Source of the DNA: Anaerolineales bacterium
GTDB taxonomy: Bacteria > Chloroflexota > Anaerolineae > Anaerolineales > UBA11579
Reading direction: 5' to 3'
NCBI GenBank assembly: GCA_021463845.1
Contig: JAJTXV010000003.1
Span: forward strand, 1-64,000
DNA length: 64,000 bases
In this document: in pieces, positions 26,869 to 35,128 of the stretch
How positions within the stretch are numbered: the stretch's first letter is position 1
Layout: each line of letters opens with the position of its first letter
The notes under the pieces: model-generated
Told to the model about the DNA's origin: nothing
Databases searched by the model: none
What the model saw: the letters and a program-made list of their open reading frames with translations, nothing else
Made by a program: the position numbers and the translations under genes

Positions 26869-27915
26869 TTAGTCTTGCGTGCTCATGGTCTCGGCCATCA
26901 TGCCGCTCAGCAGGCCGGCGACATAATCCACAGTGGAGACGGCGCGGCCATACGACATGCGGATGGGGCCAAGCACGCCGAGGTATCCGCTGGCGGCGTT
27001 GGGCGTTCCGTACCGCGCCAGCACCAGCGAGAAATCATTCAACTCTTCCCAGCGGCCTTCGCCGCCGATCAGCACCTGCACACCGCCAATCTCGCTGTTC
27101 ATCAGAGTTTGGGCCAGCAGGTCGGCCAGCATGGGGCGCTCTTCAAACACGCGCAGGGCGCGCTGGGCCGCGTCCGCATCGCTGAACTCCGGCTGGGCCA
27201 GCACATTGGTCAGGCCGTCTTGCAACACCTCGCCGGTGAGCGGACTCTGCGTGTTCTGCAGCTCGGCATGCACCAGCTTATAGATCTCGCCGGCCAACTC
27301 GCCCATCTCAGGGGCGGGCGGCTGCATGGTCTCGAGGGTGGCGCTGCGCAGGTGTTGGTTGAGCTTGGCGGCCATACTGCTGAGCCGCTCCTGGTCCACC
27401 GCGTCTTTGAGCGCCAGCATCTGCTGGCGCACAAGGCCGTTCTCCAGCACCAGCACCATCAGCACCTGGCGGCCCGTGGTGAGAATGAGCTCCAAATGCT
27501 TGAAGCGGGCCGACTGGGTTTGCGGGGCGGTGATGAGCGAAGCGGCGCGGGACTGGTTGGCCAGCACCGAGGCGGCCAGCTTCATCCACTGCTGGGTCTC
27601 GTGGCGAGCCTGGTAGAACTGGTGGCTGATGGTGTGGCGCAGCGAAGCGGGCAGCTCCTGGCGGGCCATGAGCTCGCCGACGAAGAAGCGGAAGCCCTCC
27701 TCGGTCGGCACGCGGCCAGCCGAGGTGTGCGGCTGGCGCAGGTAGCCGGCCTCAGTGAGCTCGGCCATCTCGTTGCGGATGGTGGCCGAGCTGAAGTCAA
27801 GCGCGTATTGATCCAGCAGGCGTTTGGAGCCGACCGGCTGGGTGCTCTCGACATAGTCCTGAACGATCAGGCCCAGGATGAGCTTTTGGCGCTCGCTAAG
27901 CGGTTGCGGTGTCAT
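26869..27915 (-). CDS. hrcA: Heat-inducible transcription repressor HrcA
   Basis: A 348-residue repressor of class I heat-shock genes that binds CIRCE. It has an N-terminal winged helix (ILGLIVQDYVESTQPVGSKRL, FSSATIRNEMAELTEAGYL, PHTSAGRVPTEEGFRFFV) and a GAF-like dimerisation region. An ATG 17 codons upstream (27966) is in frame, but that extension would be encoded by the CIRCE operator itself and the -10 lies at 27974-27969, so the start at 27915 is correct. First gene of the operon and autoregulated. Confidence 0.96.
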   Translation of the reverse strand: MTPQPLSERQKLILGLIVQDYVESTQPVGSKRLLDQYALDFSSATIRNEMAELTEAGYLRQPHTSAGRVPTEEGFRFFVGELMARQELPASLRHTISHQFYQARHETQQWMKLAASVLANQSRAASLITAPQTQSARFKHLELILTTGRQVLMVLVLENGLVRQQMLALKDAVDQERLSSMAAKLNQHLRSATLETMQPPAPEMGELAGEIYKLVHAELQNTQSPLTGEVLQDGLTNVLAQPEFSDADAAQRALRVFEERPMLADLLAQTLMNSEIGGVQVLIGGEGRWEELNDFSLVLARYGTPNAASGYLGVLGPIRMSYGRAVSTVDYVAGLLSGMMAETMSTQD

Positions 27916-27926
27916 ATCGCTGATTT

Positions 27927-27953
27927 TTAGCACTCTCGATACGAGAGTGCTAA
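27927..27953 (-). promoter_or_regulatory. CIRCE operator of hrcA-grpE-dnaK-dnaJ
   Basis: Perfect TTAGCACTC-TCGATACGA-GAGTGCTAA, ending 12 bp before the hrcA ATG. The inner nine bases are themselves nearly palindromic, so the whole site is an extended inverted repeat. Confidence 0.97.
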
Positions 27954-27968
27954 AAGCATGCTTCACTC

Positions 27969-27997
27969 ATTTTAACAAGCGTAAACAGGGCAGTCAA
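27969..27997 (-). promoter_or_regulatory. hrcA operon promoter
   Basis: Minus-strand TTGACT (27997-27992), 17-bp spacer, TAAAAT (27974-27969), followed 16 nt later by CIRCE. Confidence 0.85.
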
Positions 27998-28048
27998 GAA
28001 AAATAACTGCCCTGCTGAGCTTTCTTACAAAGGGTTAATAGCGAGAAA

Positions 28049-29254
28049 CTACTGGTTGATCGAACTGAAAGCCAACTCGACGTAAATGGAGTTGGGGTTG
28101 GCCTCACGCGCCAGGTTGAACTGCTGCAGCATGCCGGCGTTATCGCCCTGCTTTTGCAGCAGCCAGCCGCGCCACAGCAGCACATCCTCTGAGTTAGGCG
28201 TGATGCCCAGCGCGTAGTCGATCAACTGCTCCATATCTTCGAGCCGGTTGGTTTCGTAATAGGCGCGGAAGGGGCCAAACTGGTAGCGCAACATGCGCAT
28301 CGGCAGGCCAATCACGCGGGCCTGGTCAAAGGATTGGGCTGCGCCTACATAGTCGGCCAGGTAGACCTGGTTCATGCCGAGGTTGAACCATGAGTAGGCA
28401 TTGTCTGGCTGCTGCTGCACCTCGAGCTCCGAAGCCGCGAGGGCGTTTTGGCGATTCACGCTGGCATCCCAGTCATCGCCCAGAATGGCTTGCACGGCTT
28501 CGGCCTGGTCAGGCCGGAAAACGAGGTTGTAGACGCGGTTGAAGTGCTGCCACCACACATCGAACTCTTCGTAGCCCATGCGTTGGTCGGGGCCGTTGTA
28601 ACTGTCCTGGAAGATGAACTCGCCCGCGGCATCGTCATAGCCGGTCACCAGGGCATAGTGTCCGTTCCAATAGTCATCATTGAAGAGATAGTCGATCTCG
28701 ATGACGTGGCCCTTTTCGACCATCACCGGGACGCCTGCAGCGAGCAGCTGCTTGATAAGCTCCAGACTGCCGTTGACGCGGAAGAGCGTGTTGAGCGCGC
28801 CGACATTGACGCGCACGTAATAGTCGAGCTCGTCTACATTGACGTTGCGGTCAGCTGTGACCGGCTTGATCACATCTGAGATGGTGTACTGGTCGCCGCC
28901 CCAGCCGTAGTAGCGCAGGTACATAGCCAGCGTAGCCGGGCCGCAGTTGTTAGGCCCTTGGGTGATGTGAGCCGGCGGCGGCAGCAGCACGCTGGGCGGC
29001 AGCGGCGTGGGGGTGGCCTGCGGGGTCACCGTGGGGGTGACGAGCATGGGAGTATGGGTGGGCTGAGCCACCGGGCTGCTGACGGCGATCTGCGGCGGTG
29101 GCAGCTCGCCGACCGGGTTGAGGCGGCTGCGCACGAAGACCTGGGCCAGGTCAAGGCGCCATTCCAAACGTTCTTTCACCCAGGGGATCTGATACACCAG
29201 CACGGCCAGGACCAGCAAGCCGAGTATGCCAAGAGCAATGTTGCGAATGCGCAT
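28049..29254 (-). CDS. C39-like papain-fold peptidase with C-terminal TPRs
   Basis: A 401-residue membrane-anchored protein: membrane helix at about 6-22, a Pro/Thr linker (60-95), a peptidase C39-like domain and a helical TPR region (about 270-400). Catalytic residues are visible: Cys104 in GPNNCGPATLAMYL, His199 in NGHYALVTG and Asp217 in FQDSYNG. The domain is not fused to an ABC transporter, so it is not a bacteriocin exporter; a surface protease or transglutaminase-like role is likely. A TACAAT -10 six nt upstream predicts a leaderless mRNA. Confidence 0.85.
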   Translation of the reverse strand: MRIRNIALGILGLLVLAVLVYQIPWVKERLEWRLDLAQVFVRSRLNPVGELPPPQIAVSSPVAQPTHTPMLVTPTVTPQATPTPLPPSVLLPPPAHITQGPNNCGPATLAMYLRYYGWGGDQYTISDVIKPVTADRNVNVDELDYYVRVNVGALNTLFRVNGSLELIKQLLAAGVPVMVEKGHVIEIDYLFNDDYWNGHYALVTGYDDAAGEFIFQDSYNGPDQRMGYEEFDVWWQHFNRVYNLVFRPDQAEAVQAILGDDWDASVNRQNALAASELEVQQQPDNAYSWFNLGMNQVYLADYVGAAQSFDQARVIGLPMRMLRYQFGPFRAYYETNRLEDMEQLIDYALGITPNSEDVLLWRGWLLQKQGDNAGMLQQFNLAREANPNSIYVELAFSSINQ

Positions 29255-29260
29255 TGGGTG

Positions 29261-29266
29261 ATTGTA
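29261..29266 (-). promoter_or_regulatory. Leaderless -10 of the C39-like gene
   Basis: Minus-strand TACAAT ends 6 nt before the ATG at 29254. Confidence 0.6.
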
Positions 29267-29365
29267 TCCAGCTATCTTGAGTGCAGGCTAAGTGTTGTAA
29301 TGCTGCGATGGAACTTTTACAACGCAGCTGGCGTTCTGCAGAGGATCACTTAACGAGGAGCAAAC

Positions 29366-29779
29366 ATGAAATGGAGCATCGTTTTACTAAGCGCACTATT
29401 GGTTTTGGCGGCCGCCTGCAGCCCGGCGGGCAGCCGCGGGTTTGAGGCCGGCCAGGTGGACATGAGCCCGGGCGAACGCCTGGACGATGTGCAGTCTGGC
29501 TCGGTCTTGACCTTTGTTGAGATCGTGCAGGACAGCCGCTGCCCGGCGGATGCCATCTGCGTCAGCTCCGGCTTCGTGCAAGTGCGGCTTCTCATTGAAC
29601 AGGGTGAAATCACGCGGGATGTGGTACTGACCCTGGGCGACATGAGCACCGGAGATGTAAATTCGGTCGAGGTGGGCGGGTGGACCGTCACACTGGTTGA
29701 GGTCAACCCGTACCCGCTGGCTTCGGCGCCGGTGGACTATGCCGATTACAGTATCACGTTGGACCTGTACGCCGATTAA
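29366..29779 (+). CDS. Small secreted lipoprotein, function unknown
   Basis: A 137-residue lipoprotein with lipobox LAAAC (Cys18) and a beta-rich mature part. The segment QDSRCPADAIC contains Cys59 and Cys65, probably a disulfide; DSRCP-x5-C patterns occur in a group of small bacterial hypothetical proteins. GAGGAG lies 8 nt before the ATG. It ends in its own terminator. I do not recognise a function. Confidence 0.7.
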   Translation: MKWSIVLLSALLVLAAACSPAGSRGFEAGQVDMSPGERLDDVQSGSVLTFVEIVQDSRCPADAICVSSGFVQVRLLIEQGEITRDVVLTLGDMSTGDVNSVEVGGWTVTLVEVNPYPLASAPVDYADYSITLDLYAD

Positions 29780-29795
29780 GCCACGCGTGTCATGC

Positions 29796-29826
29796 AAAAA
29801 GACGCCCTATGCAAGGGCGTCTTTTT
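29796..29826 (+). terminator. Terminator of the lipoprotein gene
   Basis: AAAAAGACGCCC-tatgcaa-GGGCGTCTTTTT, a 12-bp stem, 17 bp after the stop. Confidence 0.95.
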
Positions 29827-29842
29827 GTTTGGCCAGTTTGGC

Positions 29843-29848
29843 TATAAT
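29843..29848 (+). promoter_or_regulatory. Leaderless -10 of miaB
   Basis: Consensus TATAAT ends 8 nt before the miaB ATG; no ribosome site follows. Confidence 0.65.
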
Positions 29849-29856
29849 TCCGCTCC

Positions 29857-31224
29857 ATGAAATACCACATCTGGACCGAGGGCTGCCAAATGAACGTGGC
29901 CGACTCGCAGCGGGTCGCCTCTGCGCTGGAGCGGCTGGGTTACGTGGCTACGCCAGTGATCGAGGACGCCCAAGTCATCGTACTCAACACCTGCGTGGTG
30001 CGCCAGAGCGCCGAGGACAAGGCTATGGGGCGGGTCACCTCGCTCAAGCCGCTCAAGCAAGCCCGGCCGGATATCACCATCAACCTGATGGGCTGCATGG
30101 TGGGCGTGAAAGGGCAGGAGAAGCTGCGCGCCGCCCTGCCGTATGTAGATGTGTTCTCGCCGCCCTCGGACCCCGGCCCGCTGGTGGCGCACCTGACCCA
30201 GGACGACAGCCGCTACATCGAACTGCAAGATACCCAGCAGCGCTTCGATGCGATGGATGACGAAAGCCTGATCCTGCCCGCAGAAGAGCGCGGCAATCTG
30301 ATCTCGGCGCATGTGCCGGTGGTGTACGGCTGCTCGCACGCCTGCACGTTCTGCATCATCCCTTACCGCCGCGGCGTCGAGCGCAGCCGCCCGCTGGGCG
30401 AGATCGTGGCCGAGATCCGTTCGTTGGCGGCGCAGGGCGTCAAGGAAGTCACCCTGCTGGGCCAGATCGTGGACCGCTACGGCAAAGACGTCCCGGATGG
30501 CCCCAACCTGCCTGCCCTGCTGCGCCACGTCAGTGAAGTGGACGGCATCGAGCGCATCCGCTTCCTGACCTCGCACCCCAACTGGATGAGTGACGAGCTG
30601 CTGGAAACGGTGGCCGCATTGCCCAAAGTGATGCCGCATATCGAAGTGCCGGTGCAAGCCGGCCACGATGAGGTGCTGGCCAACATGAAGCGCGGCTACA
30701 CCGTGGCTGAGTACCGGGCGCTCGTGACCCGCATCCGCAAGATCATTCCGCATGTCTCGATCGCCACCGACATCATCGTCGGCTTCCCGGGCGAGACCGA
30801 AGCCCAGTTCGAGGGCACGCGGCAGCTGCTAGCCGAGCTCAAGCTGGACGTGGCCCACCTGGCGCGGTATTCAACGCGTGAGGGCACGGTGGCGGCCCGC
30901 CGCATGGTGGACGATGTGCCCGAAGACGAGAAGATGCGCCGCCTAAAGGTGTTGGACGCGCAGCAGGAACAGATATTGAGCGAGATCAACGCCCGCTATA
31001 TGGGCGAGATGGTCAACGTGCTGTTCGAGGAAGAAGTGCGCGGCCGCTGGAAGGGGCGCACGGAGACCAACAAACTGGTCTTCGTGCAGAGCGAATCTAG
31101 CTTGCGCGGCCAGGTGCTGCCGGTACAGATCACCTGGACCGGTCCATGGTCCATGCAGGGCCGCCTGCTGCCCAGCCCGGCCGCCCTGCCCATCAGCATC
31201 GAGCAAATTCCGGTTTCGCAATAA
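29857..31224 (+). CDS. miaB: tRNA-2-methylthio-N6-dimethylallyladenosine synthase
   Basis: A 455-residue radical SAM methylthiotransferase that adds a methylthio group to i6A37 of tRNA. N-terminal UPF0004 domain with cysteines 10, 46 and 80 for the auxiliary Fe-S cluster; radical SAM cluster cysteines 159, 163 and 166 (CSHACTFC); C-terminal TRAM domain. The segment usually reading GQNVNSYG is GQIVDRYG here, a mild deviation. MiaB is favoured over RimO or MtaB by the N-terminal pattern and TRAM length. Confidence 0.9.
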   Translation: MKYHIWTEGCQMNVADSQRVASALERLGYVATPVIEDAQVIVLNTCVVRQSAEDKAMGRVTSLKPLKQARPDITINLMGCMVGVKGQEKLRAALPYVDVFSPPSDPGPLVAHLTQDDSRYIELQDTQQRFDAMDDESLILPAEERGNLISAHVPVVYGCSHACTFCIIPYRRGVERSRPLGEIVAEIRSLAAQGVKEVTLLGQIVDRYGKDVPDGPNLPALLRHVSEVDGIERIRFLTSHPNWMSDELLETVAALPKVMPHIEVPVQAGHDEVLANMKRGYTVAEYRALVTRIRKIIPHVSIATDIIVGFPGETEAQFEGTRQLLAELKLDVAHLARYSTREGTVAARRMVDDVPEDEKMRRLKVLDAQQEQILSEINARYMGEMVNVLFEEEVRGRWKGRTETNKLVFVQSESSLRGQVLPVQITWTGPWSMQGRLLPSPAALPISIEQIPVSQ

Positions 31225-31232
31225 ACCAAAAC

Positions 31233-31373
31233 TAACCACAAGACACAAAGAAAAAATCCTAAGTCATTCCGACCGACCGAAGTGGGGGAGGAATTCTTTA
31301 GGGCACTTCAAGTACCAGCTATCCTTGGATTGCCCCGACAACCTAAAAACTTTGTGTTCTTCGTGTCTTTGTG
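31233..31373. repeat. ACCACAAAGACACGAAG-type element with nested family B half copy
   Basis: Inverted ends: AACCACAAGACACAAAG on the left (from 31233) and CTTTGTGTTCTTCGTGTC, then TTTGTGGTT, on the right (to 31373). Inside lies GTCATTCCGA ... GAGGAATTCTTTAGGG (31263-31303), a diverged half of the family B element. Non-coding. Confidence 0.6.
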
Positions 31374-31387
31374 GTTTGCTTTTAACG

Positions 31388-31419
31388 CGCAAACGGGCGC
31401 CTCGCCGCGCCCGTTTGCG
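31388..31419. repeat. Perfect 13-bp hairpin
   Basis: CGCAAACGGGCGC (31388-31400), six-base loop, GCGCCCGTTTGCG (31407-31419). There is no T-run on either strand, so it is a weak terminator candidate for miaB. Confidence 0.5.
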
Positions 31420-31515
31420 ATCTCAAGGGAGGAGAGAAGTGCAGAGATCACTTGCTCCTAATGCTCCTGACGCAAGCGTATCCGCAATCCTTACCTGCCT
31501 AACCAAACGAATTTG

Positions 31516-32802
31516 TTAACCGGCCGTTGCGGCTGGCTCGGCGGCAGGCGACTGCTGGCTGGGGTGGCCTTTTTCCACGCTCATCACCGCCGGCAAAAAG
31601 AAGCCCAGCACGCCGATCAGCATGCATACCAGGCCGCCGGCCATGTACCACGACTGCACGCCGAACTGGTCCGACAAAGGGCCGGACAGCACCAGGCTGA
31701 TGGGTGAGGCGGCGGTGGCCACGCTGCCGATCAGGGTAAAGACGCGGCCCTGCATGTTGGGGTCCACCGCGGTTTGGAAGATGGCGCCCAGCGAGCCATT
31801 GGTGACCGGCACGGCAATGCCCACGCCAAACATGCTGGCGACCGCCAGCAGGAAGGCGCTGGGCGGCACCACACCGACGATGAAGGAGAACAGGCCGATG
31901 CCAATGATGCCCACCAGCACGGTGGCCACCTGGCGCTTGAAGCCGCCCCACGCGCCCAGCATCAGACCGCCCACGATCACCCCGACGCTGAAGACCGCGT
32001 CAAACAAGGCCAAGTCTTTCACCCCACCCTCGAAGTATTGCGTGATCAGCAGCGGGGTCAAGGCGCCGGCCGGAGTGAGCATGAAATTGATGGCGGTCGC
32101 CATGAGCAGAATGATGAGCAAGCCTCGCCACTGAAAGACGTAGCGAAGGCCGGCCCGGAAATCCTGCCAGAAGCTGGTCGGCTGGGTGCCGGCGGCTGGC
32201 TTCGGCGGCTGTGGCACCTGGAAAAAGAACAGTGGCACCACCGCCAGCATGGCGGTGACCACGTCTACGGCCAGCACGCCCTGCATGGGCAGCAGCTCCA
32301 GTAGCAAGGCGCCCAGCGGGGCGGCGATGATGTTGAGGCCGCCGCCCAGCATTTGGTTGACGCCCTGGATGCGCGCCAGATGGCGCTTGGGCACCATCAG
32401 CGAAGTGGAAGCGGCCATGGCCGGGCCGTGGAAGCTGCCGCCCAGCGAGCGCAGGAACATGAGCACGTAGATGTGCCAGATCTGCACGAGGTCGAGCGCG
32501 AACAGGATCGCCAGGGTCAGCGTAAGCAGGGCGATGCTGGTGTCGGCGATCATCATGATGCGGCGGCGGTTGCCGCGGTCTACGAAGGAGCCCGCCAAGG
32601 GGCCGAGGAAAATGCTGGGCAGCAAGGCCACCAGGGTGGCGGTGGTCAGCACCACCGCCGAGCCGGTTTCGCGGGTCAGGTACCACACCAGCGCAAACTG
32701 CACCAGCTGGCTGCCAAGAATGGAAAAGGCCTGGCCGGTCCAGATGGTGAAGAAACGGCGCTGCCAGTTTTGTTGCTCGATCGGATCTGCTTGTTGAGTC
32801 AT
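31516..32802 (-). CDS. MefA-like MFS exporter (second of tandem pair)
   Basis: A 428-residue, 12-helix major facilitator of the group containing the macrolide exporter MefA. The opening WQRRFFTIWTGQAFSILGS, then VWYLTRETGSAVVL, and the LGPLAGSFVDRGNRRRIMMI loop resemble MefA closely in pattern. It follows a paralogue by 44 bp with an AGGAGAG ribosome site. Whether it exports a drug or a native metabolite cannot be told from sequence. Confidence 0.85.
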   Translation of the reverse strand: MTQQADPIEQQNWQRRFFTIWTGQAFSILGSQLVQFALVWYLTRETGSAVVLTTATLVALLPSIFLGPLAGSFVDRGNRRRIMMIADTSIALLTLTLAILFALDLVQIWHIYVLMFLRSLGGSFHGPAMAASTSLMVPKRHLARIQGVNQMLGGGLNIIAAPLGALLLELLPMQGVLAVDVVTAMLAVVPLFFFQVPQPPKPAAGTQPTSFWQDFRAGLRYVFQWRGLLIILLMATAINFMLTPAGALTPLLITQYFEGGVKDLALFDAVFSVGVIVGGLMLGAWGGFKRQVATVLVGIIGIGLFSFIVGVVPPSAFLLAVASMFGVGIAVPVTNGSLGAIFQTAVDPNMQGRVFTLIGSVATAASPISLVLSGPLSDQFGVQSWYMAGGLVCMLIGVLGFFLPAVMSVEKGHPSQQSPAAEPAATAG

Positions 32803-32846
32803 CTCTCTCCTGATTACTTAAGTACGCAAACAGCTATGTAGGGTTC

Positions 32847-34124
32847 TTAGCCCTTGGCGGCCTGTTGAGCAGGCCGTTTGGAAGGTTCGGGGCGGCCGTC
32901 TTCCAGATCGCGCACGGCGGGGATCAGGAAGCCGAACACGCCCATCACGGCGCAGATGCCGCCGGCCACCAGATACCACAGCGGCACGCCGTATGTATCG
33001 ACGATGGGGCCAGCCAACAGCAAGCCTACTGGGGCCATGGCGCTGGCCAGGCTGATGACAAGTGAGAACACGCGGCCCTGGCGGGCTGGGTCGACGGTGG
33101 CCTGCATCACGGCCCAGAAGGCGCCGTTGGATAGCGGCAGCATGAGGCCGGCTAACAGCGTGCAAGCCAGCGCCAAGGTAAATGCACTCGGCGGCAGCAA
33201 GCCCATCAGGCCGAAGGCGAAACCCAATCCCAGCAAGCCGAGCTGCGAGGTGTAGATGCGGCGCTTGAAGCCGCCCCATGCACCCAGCAGCGCGCCTCCC
33301 AACACAATGCCAAGCCCCCACAAACCTTGCAGCCAGCCAAGCTGGATCACGCCCTGCTCAAAGTGCTGGGTGACCAATAATGGCAACAATGAGATCGCCG
33401 GGCTGAAGAGCACATTGATGAGCATGGACATGCCCAGCAACAGCATCAGCCCCGGCCAGGTGACTACGTATGAAAGACCATCACGAAAATCTGCCCAGAA
33501 GCCAGGTTTGGCTTCGGCTTGCGCGGGTGCGGGCTGTGGAATGCGCACGGGCAGCACCGCCAGGATGGCGATGGTGGCTGTGACGATATCAATAGCCATC
33601 ACGCCCTGGGTCGGCAGGAATTCCAGCAGGAAGGCGCCCAGTGGCGCGGCCACCACGCTCAGCCCGCCGTTGAGCATTTGATTTACGCCCTGAATGCGAG
33701 GCAGATGTTCCTTAGGAACCATCAGTGATGTTGAAGCGCTGAAGGCCGGGCTGTGAAAGCTCTGCCCCAGAGAGCGCAGGCCGAGCAACACATAGATATG
33801 CCAGATCTGCACCACGTCGAGCGCGAACAGCGCCGCCAGCACCAGGGTGGCGATGGCGATGCCGGCGTCCGACAGGATCATGATGCGCTTGCGCACGCCG
33901 CGGTCCACCAGCGAGCCGGCCAGCGGGCCGAGCACGATGTTGGGCAGCATGGCCACCAGCGTAGCGGTGGCCAGCACGGTGGCCGAACCCGTCTCGCGGG
34001 TGAGGTACCAGACCAGGGCGAACTGGACCAGCTGGCTGCCGAGCAAGGACAGCGCTTGGCCTATCCAGACCTGGAAGAATGGCCGCTTCCAGCCTGTTTG
34101 AGGCTGTGTTTCTGAGTGGATCAT
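32847..34124 (-). CDS. MefA-like MFS exporter (first of tandem pair)
   Basis: A 425-residue paralogue of the next gene with the same motifs (FQVWIGQALSLLGSQLVQFA, VWYLTRETGSA, LAGSLVDRGVRKRIMI). I use the ATG at 34124; a TTG three codons upstream is also open. Neither has a ribosome binding site. A leader peptide gene ends 15 nt upstream, so translation of the exporter probably depends on ribosomes that finish or stall on the leader. See the finding on leader-controlled efflux. Confidence 0.85.
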   Translation of the reverse strand: MIHSETQPQTGWKRPFFQVWIGQALSLLGSQLVQFALVWYLTRETGSATVLATATLVAMLPNIVLGPLAGSLVDRGVRKRIMILSDAGIAIATLVLAALFALDVVQIWHIYVLLGLRSLGQSFHSPAFSASTSLMVPKEHLPRIQGVNQMLNGGLSVVAAPLGAFLLEFLPTQGVMAIDIVTATIAILAVLPVRIPQPAPAQAEAKPGFWADFRDGLSYVVTWPGLMLLLGMSMLINVLFSPAISLLPLLVTQHFEQGVIQLGWLQGLWGLGIVLGGALLGAWGGFKRRIYTSQLGLLGLGFAFGLMGLLPPSAFTLALACTLLAGLMLPLSNGAFWAVMQATVDPARQGRVFSLVISLASAMAPVGLLLAGPIVDTYGVPLWYLVAGGICAVMGVFGFLIPAVRDLEDGRPEPSKRPAQQAAKG

Positions 34125-34139
34125 GAACCGCAAGAAGGC

Positions 34140-34181
34140 CTAGAAGAAGAATTTGAAACGAGAAAGAAAAGAAATGAACAT
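34140..34181 (-). CDS. Putative leader peptide MFISFLSRFKFFF
   Basis: A 13-codon reading frame on the minus strand with an AAGGAG site (34193-34188) six nt before its ATG, downstream of a strong promoter and 15 nt upstream of the MefA-like exporter. Six of 13 residues are Phe, and residues 8-10 are Arg-Phe-Lys, fitting the +X+ motif at which macrolide-bound ribosomes stall in known leader peptides. The stop TAG is at 34142-34140. That it is translated is an inference. Confidence 0.55.
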   Translation of the reverse strand: MFISFLSRFKFFF

Positions 34182-34202
34182 TTTTTGCTCCTTATTGCAA
34201 GA

Positions 34203-34231
34203 ATAATAAACATAAGTTTAGATTTTGTCAA
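34203..34231 (-). promoter_or_regulatory. Promoter of the leader peptide / MFS operon
   Basis: Consensus TTGACA (34231-34226), 17-bp spacer, TATTAT (34208-34203) in an AT-rich region. The start site would be about 34196, just before the leader ribosome site. Confidence 0.88.
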
Positions 34232-34269
34232 TACCCAATTTATAAATTCTTAGGTTTTATGTATGATTT

Positions 34270-34297
34270 TTGATTTTTTGGCAAAATAGCTTACACT
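34270..34297 (+). promoter_or_regulatory. Leaderless promoter of the alpha/beta hydrolase gene
   Basis: TTGATT (34270-34275), 16-bp spacer, TACACT (34292-34297), ending 6 nt before the ATG at 34304. Divergent from the MFS promoter. Confidence 0.65.
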
Positions 34298-34303
34298 TTC
34301 GGC

Positions 34304-35098
34304 ATGACTGAGACCAAAATCCCCCCTTTGCACGTCCAAAGCAGCGGCTCCGGCACTCCGGTGCTGCTCATCCACGGGTTTCCCTTCACCAGCCGCATGT
34401 GGCAGCCTCAGCTTCACGGGCTGGCTGACACCTGCCAGATCCTGGCGCCTGACCTACCGGGCTTCGGCGATAGCCCGGCCGCCCCGCCGCCGCACACGGT
34501 GGACGCGCTGGCGCAGGCCTGCATCGCCGTATTGGATGCGCAAGGCATCCGCGGGCCGGCGGTGGTAGGCGGCCTCTCCATGGGCGGCTACATTGCCCTG
34601 GCGATCGCTCGCCTGTACCCGGAGCGCCTGCGCGGCTTGATGCTGCTCTCCACCCGGGCCGGGGCAGACGGCGCCGAGGCCAAAGCCAACCGCGACAAGG
34701 GCATTGCCACCGCCCAGGAGCAAGGCCCGGCCCCAGCCGGCGAAGGCATGTTTCCCAAACTGCTGGCGCCCGGCAATTACGCAGCCCAGCCGCAGACCGC
34801 CGAGGAACTCAAGGGCATCATGGCCGGCGCTACCACCGAGGGCGTGGTGATGGCGCTGACCGCTATGCGTGACCGCCCAGACTCCACCCCGCTGCTGAGT
34901 AGCATCCGCGTGCCGACCCTGGTTGTGCATGGTGAGGAAGATCAGGTGATCCCCAAGAGCGAGGCCGAGGCGATGGCGGCCGCCATCCCTAACAGCCAAC
35001 TGCAGCTGATTCCAAACGCGGGGCACGTGCCCAACTTGGAGCAAGCCGAAAAATTCAATGAGGTGGTGGCGGCCTTCATCCGCAGCGTAAACACCTAA
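34304..35098 (+). CDS. Alpha/beta hydrolase
   Basis: A 264-residue alpha/beta-fold hydrolase. Oxyanion-loop HG at 24-25 (LLIHGFPFTSRMW), nucleophile Ser92 in GGLSMGGY, acid Asp213 in HGEEDQVIP and His241 in NAGHVPN complete the triad. Family members include esterases, lactonases and C-C hydrolases; the substrate cannot be assigned. It is followed 30 bp later by a PfkB kinase with its own promoter. Confidence 0.88.
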   Translation: MTETKIPPLHVQSSGSGTPVLLIHGFPFTSRMWQPQLHGLADTCQILAPDLPGFGDSPAAPPPHTVDALAQACIAVLDAQGIRGPAVVGGLSMGGYIALAIARLYPERLRGLMLLSTRAGADGAEAKANRDKGIATAQEQGPAPAGEGMFPKLLAPGNYAAQPQTAEELKGIMAGATTEGVVMALTAMRDRPDSTPLLSSIRVPTLVVHGEEDQVIPKSEAEAMAAAIPNSQLQLIPNAGHVPNLEQAEKFNEVVAAFIRSVNT

Positions 35099-35116
35099 GC
35101 CCTGCCCCGCAAACGA

Positions 35117-35122
35117 TATAAT
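35117..35122 (+). promoter_or_regulatory. Leaderless -10 of the pfkB-parAB unit
   Basis: Consensus TATAAT ends 6 nt before the ATG at 35129; supports that start over the internal ATG at 35150. Confidence 0.65.
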
Positions 35123-35128
35123 CCCGCC

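Noticed and set aside
27916-27966. 17-codon N-terminal extension of hrcA
   Set aside because: These codons coincide with the CIRCE operator and lie almost at the promoter; conserved HrcA sequence begins at 27915.
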